Assembly (NCBI GenBank): GCA_023417475.1
Contig: JAEZFP010000034.1
Location: forward strand, 1-26,791
DNA length: 26,791 nucleotides
Source of the DNA: Bacillota bacterium
GTDB taxonomy: Bacteria > Bacillota > UBA4882 > UBA8346
Direction: 5' to 3'
Shown piece after piece: positions 6,378 to 13,536 of this stretch (position 1 is the stretch's first letter; the number at the start of each line of letters is the position of its first letter). The notes under the pieces are model-generated. The model worked only from the letters and a program-made list of their open reading frames with translations, ran no database searches and was not told the DNA's origin. A program made the translations under genes and the position numbers.

Positions 6378-7952
6378 ATGGCATTTAAAGTGCTTAACCA
6401 ACGGCTGCTCGATGACGTTTCGTACTGGCAAGGCAAACACGTCGAACTCCCCCAATATGACCGCAAACGGCTTCCCGTCAAATCCATTTGCTTCTCGGCC
6501 GGACGGATGGCCTACGGTCATACCGGAGATATTATGCAAGACCTGTTGAATGAAGACCCGTCCGCCGGCGTGATGATCGGCGTCGAGACCTTCGCCGCCA
6601 AATACGTGACCGATCTCTCCGTCTCCGACTTCACCATGACCCAATTGATCTATGAGAACGAAAAAGGCAAAGTGGTCCCCAAAATCCAAGGCGCCATCGA
6701 TTCAATTCTCTTCGTCGACGGTTCCACCGCCAGCCTGGCCTGGGCCAAGCTGATCGAGCTGGCCCACGACCCCAAGGTGCAATTCGCAACCATCAACGCC
6801 CCCGAAGGCGCTTATGGCATCTCCTATACCGGCGGCGAATTCGCCGAACCGATCAACCCGGTCCTGATCAAAGACATGGCCGAAGGCTCCGTCAATTCCG
6901 ACCCGGCCAAATGGACCGCCTTCGCGCTCGAGCGGTTCAAAGCGGGCTTGAAATTCGCCATGGTCAGCTGCACCAACTTTTCCGGCAACGGTCACGTCAC
7001 CGCCGCCACTATCAAAACCGTGGCCCGCGCCTGGGAGGAAAAAGGCATCGCTCCGGCCGGCTTTGTGAAATACCTTTCCGACCCGACCCAATTCGCCTTC
7101 CCCAACTGCATGATCGATCGGATCGCCGTTTCGCCCGACGCCACCACCCAAGCGGTGATGGACAACTTAGGAATCAAATCCAACATGGTTGTGACGGAGC
7201 GCGCCCGGTACTGGGCGGTTGAAGACAGCTTCCCCGCCGGTCGGCCGGCGTTTGAAAAAGCCGAAGGCGTCTTCATGGAAGCCACCTATGAGGATGTTAA
7301 AAAATATGAAGATATGAAACTGCGGATCCTCAACATGAGCCATTCGGTCATCGCCGGACTCGGCGTCCTACTCGGCTACCGCGGTAAATACGGCATCTAC
7401 AACGCGATGCGAGATCCCGATATCACCGCCTTGATCCAGAAAATTATCGCCATCGTCATTCAAACCATTGACCGTCCCAAAAAGATGGATCCCCACGAGT
7501 TCGCCAAAGCGGCCATTGAACGGTTGAACAATCCGAATATCCCCGACGATCCGATGCGGATCGCCTTAAACGCTTCGGCCAAAATGTTGCCGCGTTTCAT
7601 GGATACGTATTACGCCGGTCTCAAAAAAGGACTCTCCAAAGAACTCCTTGACTTGGTTTTGCTTCCGGTGGCCGGTTTTCTGCGCTATACGTTAGCCACT
7701 GACGACCAAGGTCAAAGTTACGCCCTGGAAGACGATCCCCGCAAAGACCTGATCGCCGGCTGCGGCGCCAAAGCCCAATTGGGCGACCCCGCTTCGGTGG
7801 CGGCCTTTAAAGCGATCATCGCCAACGCCGCGATCATGGGTGAGGACTTATACCAATTCGGTGATACCGCAGTCCGGATGGAACAGATGGCCGGCGCGAT
7901 GCTCGCCGGAACCGGAGCGGTACGAAAGACGCTTCAGCAATATCTGAAGTAG
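6378..7952 (+). CDS. Mannitol dehydrogenase family oxidoreductase (hexuronate or polyol type)
   Basis: The 524-residue length and motifs fit the long-chain mannitol dehydrogenase/fructuronate reductase family, NAD(P)-dependent enzymes that interconvert keto sugars or hexuronates and polyols or aldonates. Visible are SCTNFSGNGH (residues 198-206), FPNCMIDRI (241-249), YWAVEDSFPAGRP (278-290) and MKLRILNMSHS (313-323). The last has the K-x4-N-x2-H spacing of the catalytic Lys/Asn/His (K314, N319, H322), and N200 corresponds to the other active-site Asn. The usual N-terminal G.G.FHRAHQ signature is replaced by FSAGRMAYGHTGD, so the exact substrate is open. The GH28 neighbour makes tagaturonate/fructuronate reduction plausible. 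GGAGG (6361-6365) is 12 bases from ATG, a long spacing with no better in-frame start. Confidence 0.85.
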   Translation: MAFKVLNQRLLDDVSYWQGKHVELPQYDRKRLPVKSICFSAGRMAYGHTGDIMQDLLNEDPSAGVMIGVETFAAKYVTDLSVSDFTMTQLIYENEKGKVVPKIQGAIDSILFVDGSTASLAWAKLIELAHDPKVQFATINAPEGAYGISYTGGEFAEPINPVLIKDMAEGSVNSDPAKWTAFALERFKAGLKFAMVSCTNFSGNGHVTAATIKTVARAWEEKGIAPAGFVKYLSDPTQFAFPNCMIDRIAVSPDATTQAVMDNLGIKSNMVVTERARYWAVEDSFPAGRPAFEKAEGVFMEATYEDVKKYEDMKLRILNMSHSVIAGLGVLLGYRGKYGIYNAMRDPDITALIQKIIAIVIQTIDRPKKMDPHEFAKAAIERLNNPNIPDDPMRIALNASAKMLPRFMDTYYAGLKKGLSKELLDLVLLPVAGFLRYTLATDDQGQSYALEDDPRKDLIAGCGAKAQLGDPASVAAFKAIIANAAIMGEDLYQFGDTAVRMEQMAGAMLAGTGAVRKTLQQYLK

Positions 7953-8016
7953 GCGTCATCCCGGCTTGTGGAAGTCAGGGCAACTCCAAGCGCGCTTCCT
8001 CCCCCCTTTACAAGTA

Positions 8017-8204
8017 GTCGTCCACGCTAGCTACCGCTCGCGCAAGCGAATTAAGAAAATAAGCTAGGTGACGACATAGGCCCAAAAGTTATTTTCTAAG
8101 TAACCCCGTGGTTATCCGGGAGAAAAGGATCGCGGTTGGGCTTCGCAGCGATTTACCAAAGGCACAATAAACGAGCAGCCGCCAATGCGACTGCTCGTTT
8201 TTTT
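8017..8204 (+). ncRNA. Candidate structured RNA ending in a strong terminator
   Basis: Four nested pairings precede an intrinsic terminator. Stem A joins 8017-8031 with 8063-8075 (13 pairs, two single-base bulges) and encloses a CGCT/AGCG hairpin. Stem B is AGGCCCAA (8078-8085) with TTGGGCTT (8136-8143). Inside B, TTTTCT (8092-8097) pairs with AGAAAA (8121-8126), and inside that TAACC-CCGT-GGTTA forms a hairpin (8101-8114). No plus-strand gene follows for over 5 kb, so it is not a riboswitch of a downstream gene. It could be an independent small RNA or a structured 3' UTR of the MDH-family gene. I match it to no known family. All pairings were found by eye. Confidence 0.45.
8169..8204 (+). 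terminator. Rho-independent terminator
   Basis: AAACGAGCAG (8169-8178) pairs with CTGCTCGTTT (8191-8200), with an inner CGC/GCG pair, and a run of seven T ends at 8204. It ends the transcript that includes the MDH-family gene and/or the candidate RNA. Between 8205 and 8289 nothing further is seen. Confidence 0.88.
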
Positions 8205-8289
8205 AACAACTCTGGTTTTTCAGCTTTCCCAAAATGGCGCGGGGTTCGCCGCATTCTTCGCCAGCAACACCTTAGATCGCTTCGGTCAG

Positions 8290-8562
8290 CTACCAACGCC
8301 TCCCGGATTTCGACAGCGGTTTTCCAAAGATGATCGCCATAATCAATCCCTGGCGCGCTTCATCCGGACCCAGCCGCGCTCCCTTGGTTTCGGGCCCAAC
8401 CGTAAGCGTCGCTGCGGATCTTTGATTGGCCGGAGCCGGGTGCCTAGCCGGAGCCGGGTGCAGCCTTTTGGGTTGGTTTTCCGCTGTTTTCCGGCGCAAT
8501 CCCGAAGGATTCGCCTTGTTCGCCGGTCGAAATCCCGGCCGTGTTTGTTGCTCTTCCGCCAT
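8290..8562 (-). CDS. Small Pro/Ala-rich protein coupled to floA
   Basis: This 90-residue frame begins immediately after the floA stop. ATG 8562 has AGGTGA five bases upstream; GTG 8571 directly abutting the stop is an alternative. The N-terminal two thirds is polar, rich in Pro, Ala and Arg. It contains an 18-bp tandem duplication (GCCGGAGCCGGGTGC, once at 8429-8443 and again at 8447-8461) that keeps the frame. The C terminus (GPDEARQGLIMAIIFGKPLS) is helix-like and more conserved in character. It may be a membrane-microdomain accessory protein by position, but no family is recognised. A plus-strand frame covers the same bases; coupling to floA favours this one. Confidence 0.55.
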   Translation of the reverse strand: MAEEQQTRPGFRPANKANPSGLRRKTAENQPKRLHPAPARHPAPANQRSAATLTVGPETKGARLGPDEARQGLIMAIIFGKPLSKSGRRW

Positions 8563-8571
8563 TTCCGTCAC

Positions 8572-9576
8572 CTACTTCGTATCGATGTCACCCAGGTTAT
8601 CGGTACGGCTGGAACCCGAGATCGAATTGCGCATTTGGGTATCGGCGATCATATTTTGCATGTTATAGTAATCCATCACGCCCATTTTGCCTTCGCGCAA
8701 CGCGGTGGCCAACGCCATCGGCACCTCGGCTTCGGCCGCGACCACCCGCGCCCGCATCTCCTGCACGCCCGCCCGCATCTCTTGCTCTTTGGCGACGGCC
8801 ATCGCCCGTTTCTCTTCGGCCCGGGCTTGCGCGATGTTTTTATCGGCATCGGCCTGCAACATCTGGAGTTGCGCGCCGATGTTCCGTCCGACGTCCACGT
8901 CGGCGATATCGATTGAAAGAATCTCAAAAGCGGTTCCGGCATCCAACCCTTTCGACAGGACCGTTTTGGAGATCCGGTCGGGATTCTCCAAGACTTCTTT
9001 ATGGGAGCTCGCACTACCGACCGTGGTGACAATCCCTTCGCCTACCCGGGCTAACACCGTCGCTTCGCCGGCGCCGCCGATCAAGCGGTCGATATTGGCC
9101 CGCACTGTCACCCGCGCTTTGGTCAACAATTCAATTCCGTCCTTGGCGACCGCCGAGACGTTGGGAGTCTCAATCACTTTGGGGTTAACGCTCATTTTCA
9201 CCGCTTCCAGAACGTCCCGTCCCGCCAAATCAATGGCCGCGGCCCGTTCAAACATCAGGTTCATATCGGCCCGGTGCGCCGCGATTAACGCGTCGACCAC
9301 TTTATCGACATTGCCGCCGGCCAAATAATGCGCTTCCAGTTGATTGACCGTCAGCTCCAACCCCGCCTTGACCGCCTTGATCAACGGCATCACGATCGCG
9401 CTGGGAATCACCCGCCGCAACCGCATTCCCACCAAATTAAAGATCCCGACGCGCACCCCGGCCGCTTCAGCCGAAATCCACAGACCGATCGGCACGAAAC
9501 TTAGAAAAACCGATAAAAAGATGAACACCGCAAAGACAATTACAAATAAACCGATCACATTTACCTCCATCGTCAT
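8572..9576 (-). CDS. floA: Flotillin-like protein FloA
   Basis: The 334-residue protein has an N-terminal membrane hairpin (residues about 3-30). A SPFH-type domain follows (GVRVGIFNLVGMRLRRVIPS; NVDKVVDALIAAHRADMNLM; NPKVIETPNVSAVAKDGIEL). Then comes an Ala/Glu-rich coiled region (DADKNIAQARAEEKRAMAVA...EVPMALATALREGKM). This matches FloA/YqfA of Bacillota, a scaffold of functional membrane microdomains. The start chosen is ATG 9576, six bases after GGAG; ATG 9570 and TTG 9588 are alternatives. It is encoded directly after nfeD, the usual partner, with a 12-bp gap, and is followed without a gap by the small gene at 8562-8290. Confidence 0.95.
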   Translation of the reverse strand: MTMEVNVIGLFVIVFAVFIFLSVFLSFVPIGLWISAEAAGVRVGIFNLVGMRLRRVIPSAIVMPLIKAVKAGLELTVNQLEAHYLAGGNVDKVVDALIAAHRADMNLMFERAAAIDLAGRDVLEAVKMSVNPKVIETPNVSAVAKDGIELLTKARVTVRANIDRLIGGAGEATVLARVGEGIVTTVGSASSHKEVLENPDRISKTVLSKGLDAGTAFEILSIDIADVDVGRNIGAQLQMLQADADKNIAQARAEEKRAMAVAKEQEMRAGVQEMRARVVAAEAEVPMALATALREGKMGVMDYYNMQNMIADTQMRNSISGSSRTDNLGDIDTK

Positions 9577-9588
9577 ACCCCTCTCCAA

Positions 9589-10089
9589 TTATTCGCGCGG
9601 ACGCACCACAATCCGCCGGCCTTCCACCTTGATCACCTTGACCGCGGTTCCGACCGGCACAAATTGACCTTCCGTAACCACATCCAACTTCACCCCGTCA
9701 AAATCGACCGTTCCGGCAGGACGGAGCACCGTCAAGGCGACCCCTTCCTTATCCAAAAATATATTCAGATCCTCGGTGCCGATAAAGCCGGCCTCCCGTT
9801 TGGCCGAGTCTTTCAAAATCAACTTCTTGGACAATCGCCCCTTCGTCGCGGAGCTTACCACAAACGACAAGGCGATCCCCAGCAACGCGATGAGGATGAC
9901 AATCATCACCAACGCTTCCATTACCGTCCGGGCCGTGGCGACAATTCCCAACAACAACAACACGATTCCGGTCACCCCCGGCACGCCGAATCCCGGATAA
10001 AACATCTCGAAGATCAACAAAAGCAAACCCACGCTAAAGTAGGTCACCGCCAGCCAACCCATATTGGCGACCAATCCCGGAAAGTCCAT
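9589..10089 (-). CDS. nfeD: NfeD family membrane protein
   Basis: This 166-residue short-form NfeD protein has about three hydrophobic segments (GWLAVTYFSVGLLLLIFEMF; VPGVTGIVLLLLGIVATA; ALVMIVILIALLGIALSFVV) and a C-terminal OB-fold domain. The OB domain carries GVALTVLRPAGTVDFDGVKL then TEGQFVPVGTAVKVIKVEG. It lacks the serine-protease domain of long forms. NfeD partners flotillin-like proteins in membrane microdomains. ATG 10089 has GGAGG seven bases upstream; the frame is open to 10173 without family-like sequence. It is the first gene of the nfeD-floA operon. Confidence 0.92.
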   Translation of the reverse strand: MDFPGLVANMGWLAVTYFSVGLLLLIFEMFYPGFGVPGVTGIVLLLLGIVATARTVMEALVMIVILIALLGIALSFVVSSATKGRLSKKLILKDSAKREAGFIGTEDLNIFLDKEGVALTVLRPAGTVDFDGVKLDVVTEGQFVPVGTAVKVIKVEGRRIVVRPRE

Positions 10090-10398
10090 CTTTCTCCCTC
10101 CTGTTATCGGCAATTCAACCGCTATATGCGCCAAATATCCATCGTCTATCGTCCATCGCCCACAGTGGCTCAAACGTCTCCGCCTGATGTTATAAGTTAG
10201 CTTGCCCGAGAAACGAAAAAATGCTCATCGCGAACCGCCAAAAAGCCTGGATACTGGAGACCGTTCAAAATAATCGTCGTATGTGGCGTTGCTTCACCAA
10301 TGGCCCGTTAATCATCTATATTTTTAACTTTCTAGAGTTTGCCGGTTTTTCCTGCTTTGGTTGATCGTGAAACTAAAAAACCTGCCATTTCCATACAA

Positions 10399-10511
10399 GC
10401 CACTGAAAAACCTCCGCTCTGAAAGATTGACCGACAATAGATAGTGAGTAGCTTGTTTTAGGCTATCAATATATTGTCGGTCAAGGTTATTTCGAGCAGT
10501 TTTTCAGTGGC
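10399..10511. repeat. 113-bp palindromic element (MITE- or REP-like)
   Basis: Outer arms GCCACTGAAAAAC (10399-10411) and GTTTTTCAGTGGC (10499-10511) are perfect complements. Inner arms TTGACCGACAATA (10427-10439) and TATTGTCGGTCAA (10472-10484) are also perfect. GCTC/GAGC (10415-10418, 10494-10497) and GATAG/CTATC (10440-10444, 10463-10467) pair in between. The whole would fold into one long hairpin with an approximately 18-base loop. There is no T run for termination. It occupies the 10090-10543 gap, whose remainder shows no gene. Confidence 0.85.
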
Positions 10512-10543
10512 CTCTTCCCATAGCGGGTTTCAAGCCGGATCCG

Positions 10544-11326
10544 TTATTCCGGCGCCCCGTCGCGCCAGGCGGTCAGGATCGCCCGCACCGAACGGTTCAT
10601 CTCTTTCATGAACGGCGTGTCAAACTTCCGGGCAAACGTATGTTGACCCATATTGACGGTACCGGGCAGGAACGAAGTCTGCGCCGGCCCGGTTTCGGGA
10701 AACAGCGCCGTCAACCCGTCTGGAGTCAAGCGTTGGTAGCAATTCCGGTGCACGATCAAGGATTGCGGGAAACGCGACGGTTGGGGCCGTTCCTGCTGTT
10801 GTTTCGTGGGATAACCGAAACAGACCATGGTGATGGGAAAGACGTAGCGGGGCAACTGCAGCAGCTCCCGGTGGGTCTCGTAATTCTCCATGATGTCTCC
10901 GATGTAACAGGAACCGATCCCCAACGCTTCCGCGGCCACGACCGCGGTCTGCGCCGCAATCAACGCGTCGCAGCAAGCCAGAAACAGATCGCCTTCTTCC
11001 GGACGGCGCATGGTTTGACCCTTCTGCTCGCAATATTCTGCGACTCCCGAGTATTGGAAGACATCATACCAACGCTGGTAATCCGCTAAAAAAAGCAACA
11101 CCCACGGCGCTTTGGCGATAAACGGCTGATGGTCGCAGGTCTCGGCCAAGGTGGCTTTTAACTGTGGGTCCGCGATCTCGATCACGGTGTATAACATCAT
11201 ATTCCCAGCCGTCGGCGCGCGCAGCAGCGCCTCAAGAATCGTCCGCTTTGACTCCGGCGCGATCTCGCGCGCTTCATACGCCCGCACCGAGCGCCGTTCG
11301 CGCAACAGTTCAATGGTTGAATTCAT
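10544..11326 (-). CDS. Nitroreductase family protein (NfsA/FRP-like)
   Basis: The 260-residue flavoprotein begins MNSTIELLRERRSVRAYEAR, carrying the RRSVR FMN-phosphate motif. APTAGNMMLYTVIEI (FMN/dimer contact) and EALGIGSCYIGDIMENYE follow. The length and C-terminal extension resemble the NfsA/FRP group of NAD(P)H-dependent nitro- or quinone-reductases more than the short NfsB type. Substrate is unknown. ATG 11326 follows GGGAGGG with about six bases. It is the last gene of the EamA-azlC-azlD-nitroreductase operon (28 bp after azlD). The palindromic element lies just beyond its stop. Confidence 0.88.
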   Translation of the reverse strand: MNSTIELLRERRSVRAYEAREIAPESKRTILEALLRAPTAGNMMLYTVIEIADPQLKATLAETCDHQPFIAKAPWVLLFLADYQRWYDVFQYSGVAEYCEQKGQTMRRPEEGDLFLACCDALIAAQTAVVAAEALGIGSCYIGDIMENYETHRELLQLPRYVFPITMVCFGYPTKQQQERPQPSRFPQSLIVHRNCYQRLTPDGLTALFPETGPAQTSFLPGTVNMGQHTFARKFDTPFMKEMNRSVRAILTAWRDGAPE

Positions 11327-11354
11327 CGTTTTCCCTCCCGATGTTCCGGTCGAA

Positions 11355-11666
11355 TCAACATCCGATCCGTAATAAAATCATCAGATACGTTCCGAGCACT
11401 CCGGCGGCCACCGCCAAAATCAGACTCCGGTTGACCCAGGCGCTCGCCAATGCGGCGAGAATTCCCACGACCCCGGCGAGCGGTTGATCGGGGATGGCTT
11501 GAAACGCCCCGGGAATAATCAACGCCCCTAAGGCGGTGTAGGGAATGTACAGTAAAAAACGGCGCACCACCGGCGGTAACTGGCGTTCCGACAAGGACAG
11601 CAATGGAATCAACCGGGGCAGATAGGTTACCGCCGTCATTCCCGCCACCAAAATCAAGATCTTCAT
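11355..11666 (-). CDS. azlD: Branched-chain amino acid export subunit AzlD
   Basis: The 103-residue protein has four hydrophobic segments. It opens MKILILVAGMTAVTYLPRLI, the typical AzlD start with a TYLPR motif, followed by LLYIPYTALGALIIPG. With AzlC it forms the small/large subunit pair that exports branched-chain amino acids or analogues. ATG 11666 overlaps the azlC stop by four bases (ATGA), indicating coupled translation and fixed stoichiometry. Confidence 0.93.
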   Translation of the reverse strand: MKILILVAGMTAVTYLPRLIPLLSLSERQLPPVVRRFLLYIPYTALGALIIPGAFQAIPDQPLAGVVGILAALASAWVNRSLILAVAAGVLGTYLMILLRIGC

Positions 11667-12403
11667 CGCGTCGCGTCCTCCCCAGTCTCAGCGGTAAAAA
11701 CTAACGCTCCGATCAAAGCGGTGGCCACGATAGCGACCACCAGATTCCAGCCGCCCGGCAATAACTTGACCGCGCCTAACAACCAGTTGAGCAAGCCGGC
11801 GCCTACCGCCAACATGGCGATAACGCAGGATTTTTTGGCCTGCGGCGCCAGCAAGGCGACGAACATCGCATATAAGCCAATCCCCAAACTGGCCTGGACC
11901 GCCACGGGCAGCACCGCGCCGATCAAAAAACCCGCTCCGGTGCCGCTGACCCAACCGCTGTAAGCGGTTCCTTCCAACGCCAGCAGATACGGGACGCTTA
12001 ACGGTTGTTCCTGGGTGGCGGCGACGGCAAACGTCTCATCGGTGATTCCAAAGCTGACCAAAGGGAGCAGGCCGCGCCGTCCGGCTCCGATCCGGGGCGC
12101 CAGAGACGCGCTCATCAAAAGGTGCCGCAAGTTCAACAGCATGGTCGCGATGATAATCTCCCCCACCGCCACGCCGGTTTTGAGCAAATTTAACGCCATA
12201 AACTGACTGGCCCCGGCGAAGACAAACACCGAAAAGGCCAAACTGTCGCAGAGCGTGATATTGATCGATTTCGCCAATAAGCCGAAAGCCATCGCTATCG
12301 GAAAATATCCGACAAAAATCGGAAAACCGGTCCGCACGCCGTCCTGCCATTGCAGTTTTTGGGTTTGATTGATCGGGGTTTGATTGGTCGCCGGGGTCGC
12401 CAT
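11663..12403 (-). CDS. azlC: Branched-chain amino acid export permease AzlC
   Basis: The 246-residue membrane protein shows the AzlC signature: GVRTGFPIFVGYFPIAMAFG near the N terminus, FAGASQFMALNLL, then LLNLRHLLMSASLAP and SFGITDETFAV. It is the large subunit of the AzlCD exporter in the cytoplasmic membrane. ATG 12403 follows GAGGAG with five bases. It starts 10 bp after the EamA gene stop and overlaps azlD by four bases. The neighbouring EamA exporter suggests a shared metabolite-efflux role, but the substrate cannot be read from sequence. Confidence 0.94.
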   Translation of the reverse strand: MATPATNQTPINQTQKLQWQDGVRTGFPIFVGYFPIAMAFGLLAKSINITLCDSLAFSVFVFAGASQFMALNLLKTGVAVGEIIIATMLLNLRHLLMSASLAPRIGAGRRGLLPLVSFGITDETFAVAATQEQPLSVPYLLALEGTAYSGWVSGTGAGFLIGAVLPVAVQASLGIGLYAMFVALLAPQAKKSCVIAMLAVGAGLLNWLLGAVKLLPGGWNLVVAIVATALIGALVFTAETGEDATR

Positions 12404-12413
12404 GATAACTCCT

Positions 12414-13340
12414 CTACGCCGTGATCCGGGTTTGACCGGTCGTGGTTTTGGGTGGGACGGTCTTACCGTGGGAACGGCTGACCAGCATTACCCCGCCAAA
12501 GATGATGAACCCGCCGAGCAACTGGTCCCAACCGAACGGTTCCCCCAAGATCAACACGCCGCCGATCACGCCAAAGACCGGAATAAAATTGATAAAGGTC
12601 GTCACGATCGTCGCGCCGAGCCGTTTCAACGCGTACAGATAAAAGATATATCCCAACGCCGAACAGCAAAACCCCAGAAACAACAGATTCAACCCCAAGG
12701 CCGGGGTGAATCCGGGCAGCGGTTTGCCTTCGCCCAACGCCAACAGCGTTAATAAGACGGTGCCGAACAAGGTTTGATAGAGGTTCAGGGAAAACGAATC
12801 ATATTTCTCACTCAACGGCTGATTCAACTGCGTATAAGCCACCCAGGCAGCGGCCGCCCCCAACACCAGCAAATTGCCCCAAAACGACGTCAGCGACAGA
12901 CTGGCGCCGGCCCGGATCACCAGGAAAACACCGGCCAGCGAGAGAATAACCCCAATCCAAGCGTTGCCCGGAATAGAGCGTTTCAGAAAAATTGCGGAAT
13001 AAATCACGTTCAGCACCGGAATCGTCGCAATAATCAGCGACCCCATCCCGGCGGTGGTCAATTTCAATCCGGAATTTTCAAAGATGAAGTAAACAAAGAT
13101 GCCAAAAAACGCCGCCATCGCCACCCGCGGCAAATCACGCCGTTCGATGGGTTTCAAGCGTCGGCCCGCCAAACCGATGACCAGAATAATCAACGAAGCC
13201 ACCAAAAAACGGCCCGCCGCCACTTGAAACGGGGTTAACCCCCGGAGCAATGTTTTGGTGCTGATATAAGAAAGACCCCAAAAAAGGGCCGTCGCTACAA
13301 TCGCCAGATAAGGCAATATCAATCGTTTGCTTGGAATCAT
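12414..13340 (-). CDS. EamA-type (DMT superfamily) transporter
   Basis: The 308-residue protein has ten predicted helices in two EamA repeats. The first opens YLAIVATALFWGLSYISTKT, and the second begins near FWGNLLVLGAAAAWVAYTQL and closes with an FGVIGGVLILGEPFGWDQLL-type segment. It is distinct from the EamA protein at 1631-2560. ATG 13340 is chosen with GGAG eight bases upstream. The earlier ATG at 13379 lies inside the -10 box of the promoter and so cannot be translated from that transcript. It is the first gene of the four-gene operon with azlC, azlD and a nitroreductase. Confidence 0.9.
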   Translation of the reverse strand: MIPSKRLILPYLAIVATALFWGLSYISTKTLLRGLTPFQVAAGRFLVASLIILVIGLAGRRLKPIERRDLPRVAMAAFFGIFVYFIFENSGLKLTTAGMGSLIIATIPVLNVIYSAIFLKRSIPGNAWIGVILSLAGVFLVIRAGASLSLTSFWGNLLVLGAAAAWVAYTQLNQPLSEKYDSFSLNLYQTLFGTVLLTLLALGEGKPLPGFTPALGLNLLFLGFCCSALGYIFYLYALKRLGATIVTTFINFIPVFGVIGGVLILGEPFGWDQLLGGFIIFGGVMLVSRSHGKTVPPKTTTGQTRITA

Positions 13341-13374
13341 GTGGGACACTCCGGTTGTGACGTAAACAATATGT

Positions 13375-13403
13375 ATCATAACAAACTTCGTCCCGATTTA
13401 CAA
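13375..13403 (-). promoter_or_regulatory. Putative sigma-A promoter of the EamA-azlCD operon
   Basis: On the minus strand TTGTAA (13403-13398), a 17-base spacer and TATGAT (13380-13375) lie about 35 bases before ATG 13340. Their position rules out the in-frame upstream ATG at 13379 as the start. Confidence 0.65.
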
Positions 13404-13470
13404 TCACCGGCAGTTTAATAATTGATGACCATTCCGGATAAAATTTTTATAATGAATTGCGCCAAAAAGG

Positions 13471-13499
13471 TTGTCCGAAAGTCGGTTACCGATTAGAAT
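13471..13499 (+). promoter_or_regulatory. Putative sigma-A promoter of aguAB
   Basis: TTGTCC (13471-13476), a 17-base spacer and TAGAAT (13494-13499) lie 37 bases before aguA. A TATAAT also occurs at 13448-13453, but its best -35 candidate (TTGATG at 13422) is 20 bases away. Confidence 0.6.
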
Positions 13500-13536
13500 A
13501 AAAAGCATGTTTATTCTTTGCGATTGAGGTGTTTTC

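Noticed and set aside
8017..8204. Known RNA families (6S, tmRNA, RNase P, SRP RNA, T-box)
   Set aside because: None of their signature sequences (for example the T-box GGUGG or RNase P core motifs) could be seen.
8185..8916. Long plus-strand frame antisense to floA
   Set aside because: It has Arg/His-rich shadow composition and begins inside the terminator hairpin; floA on the other strand is certain.
13422..13453. Alternative aguA promoter TTGATG/TATAAT
   Set aside because: The 20-base spacer is too long; the pair at 13471-13499 has a 17-base spacer.
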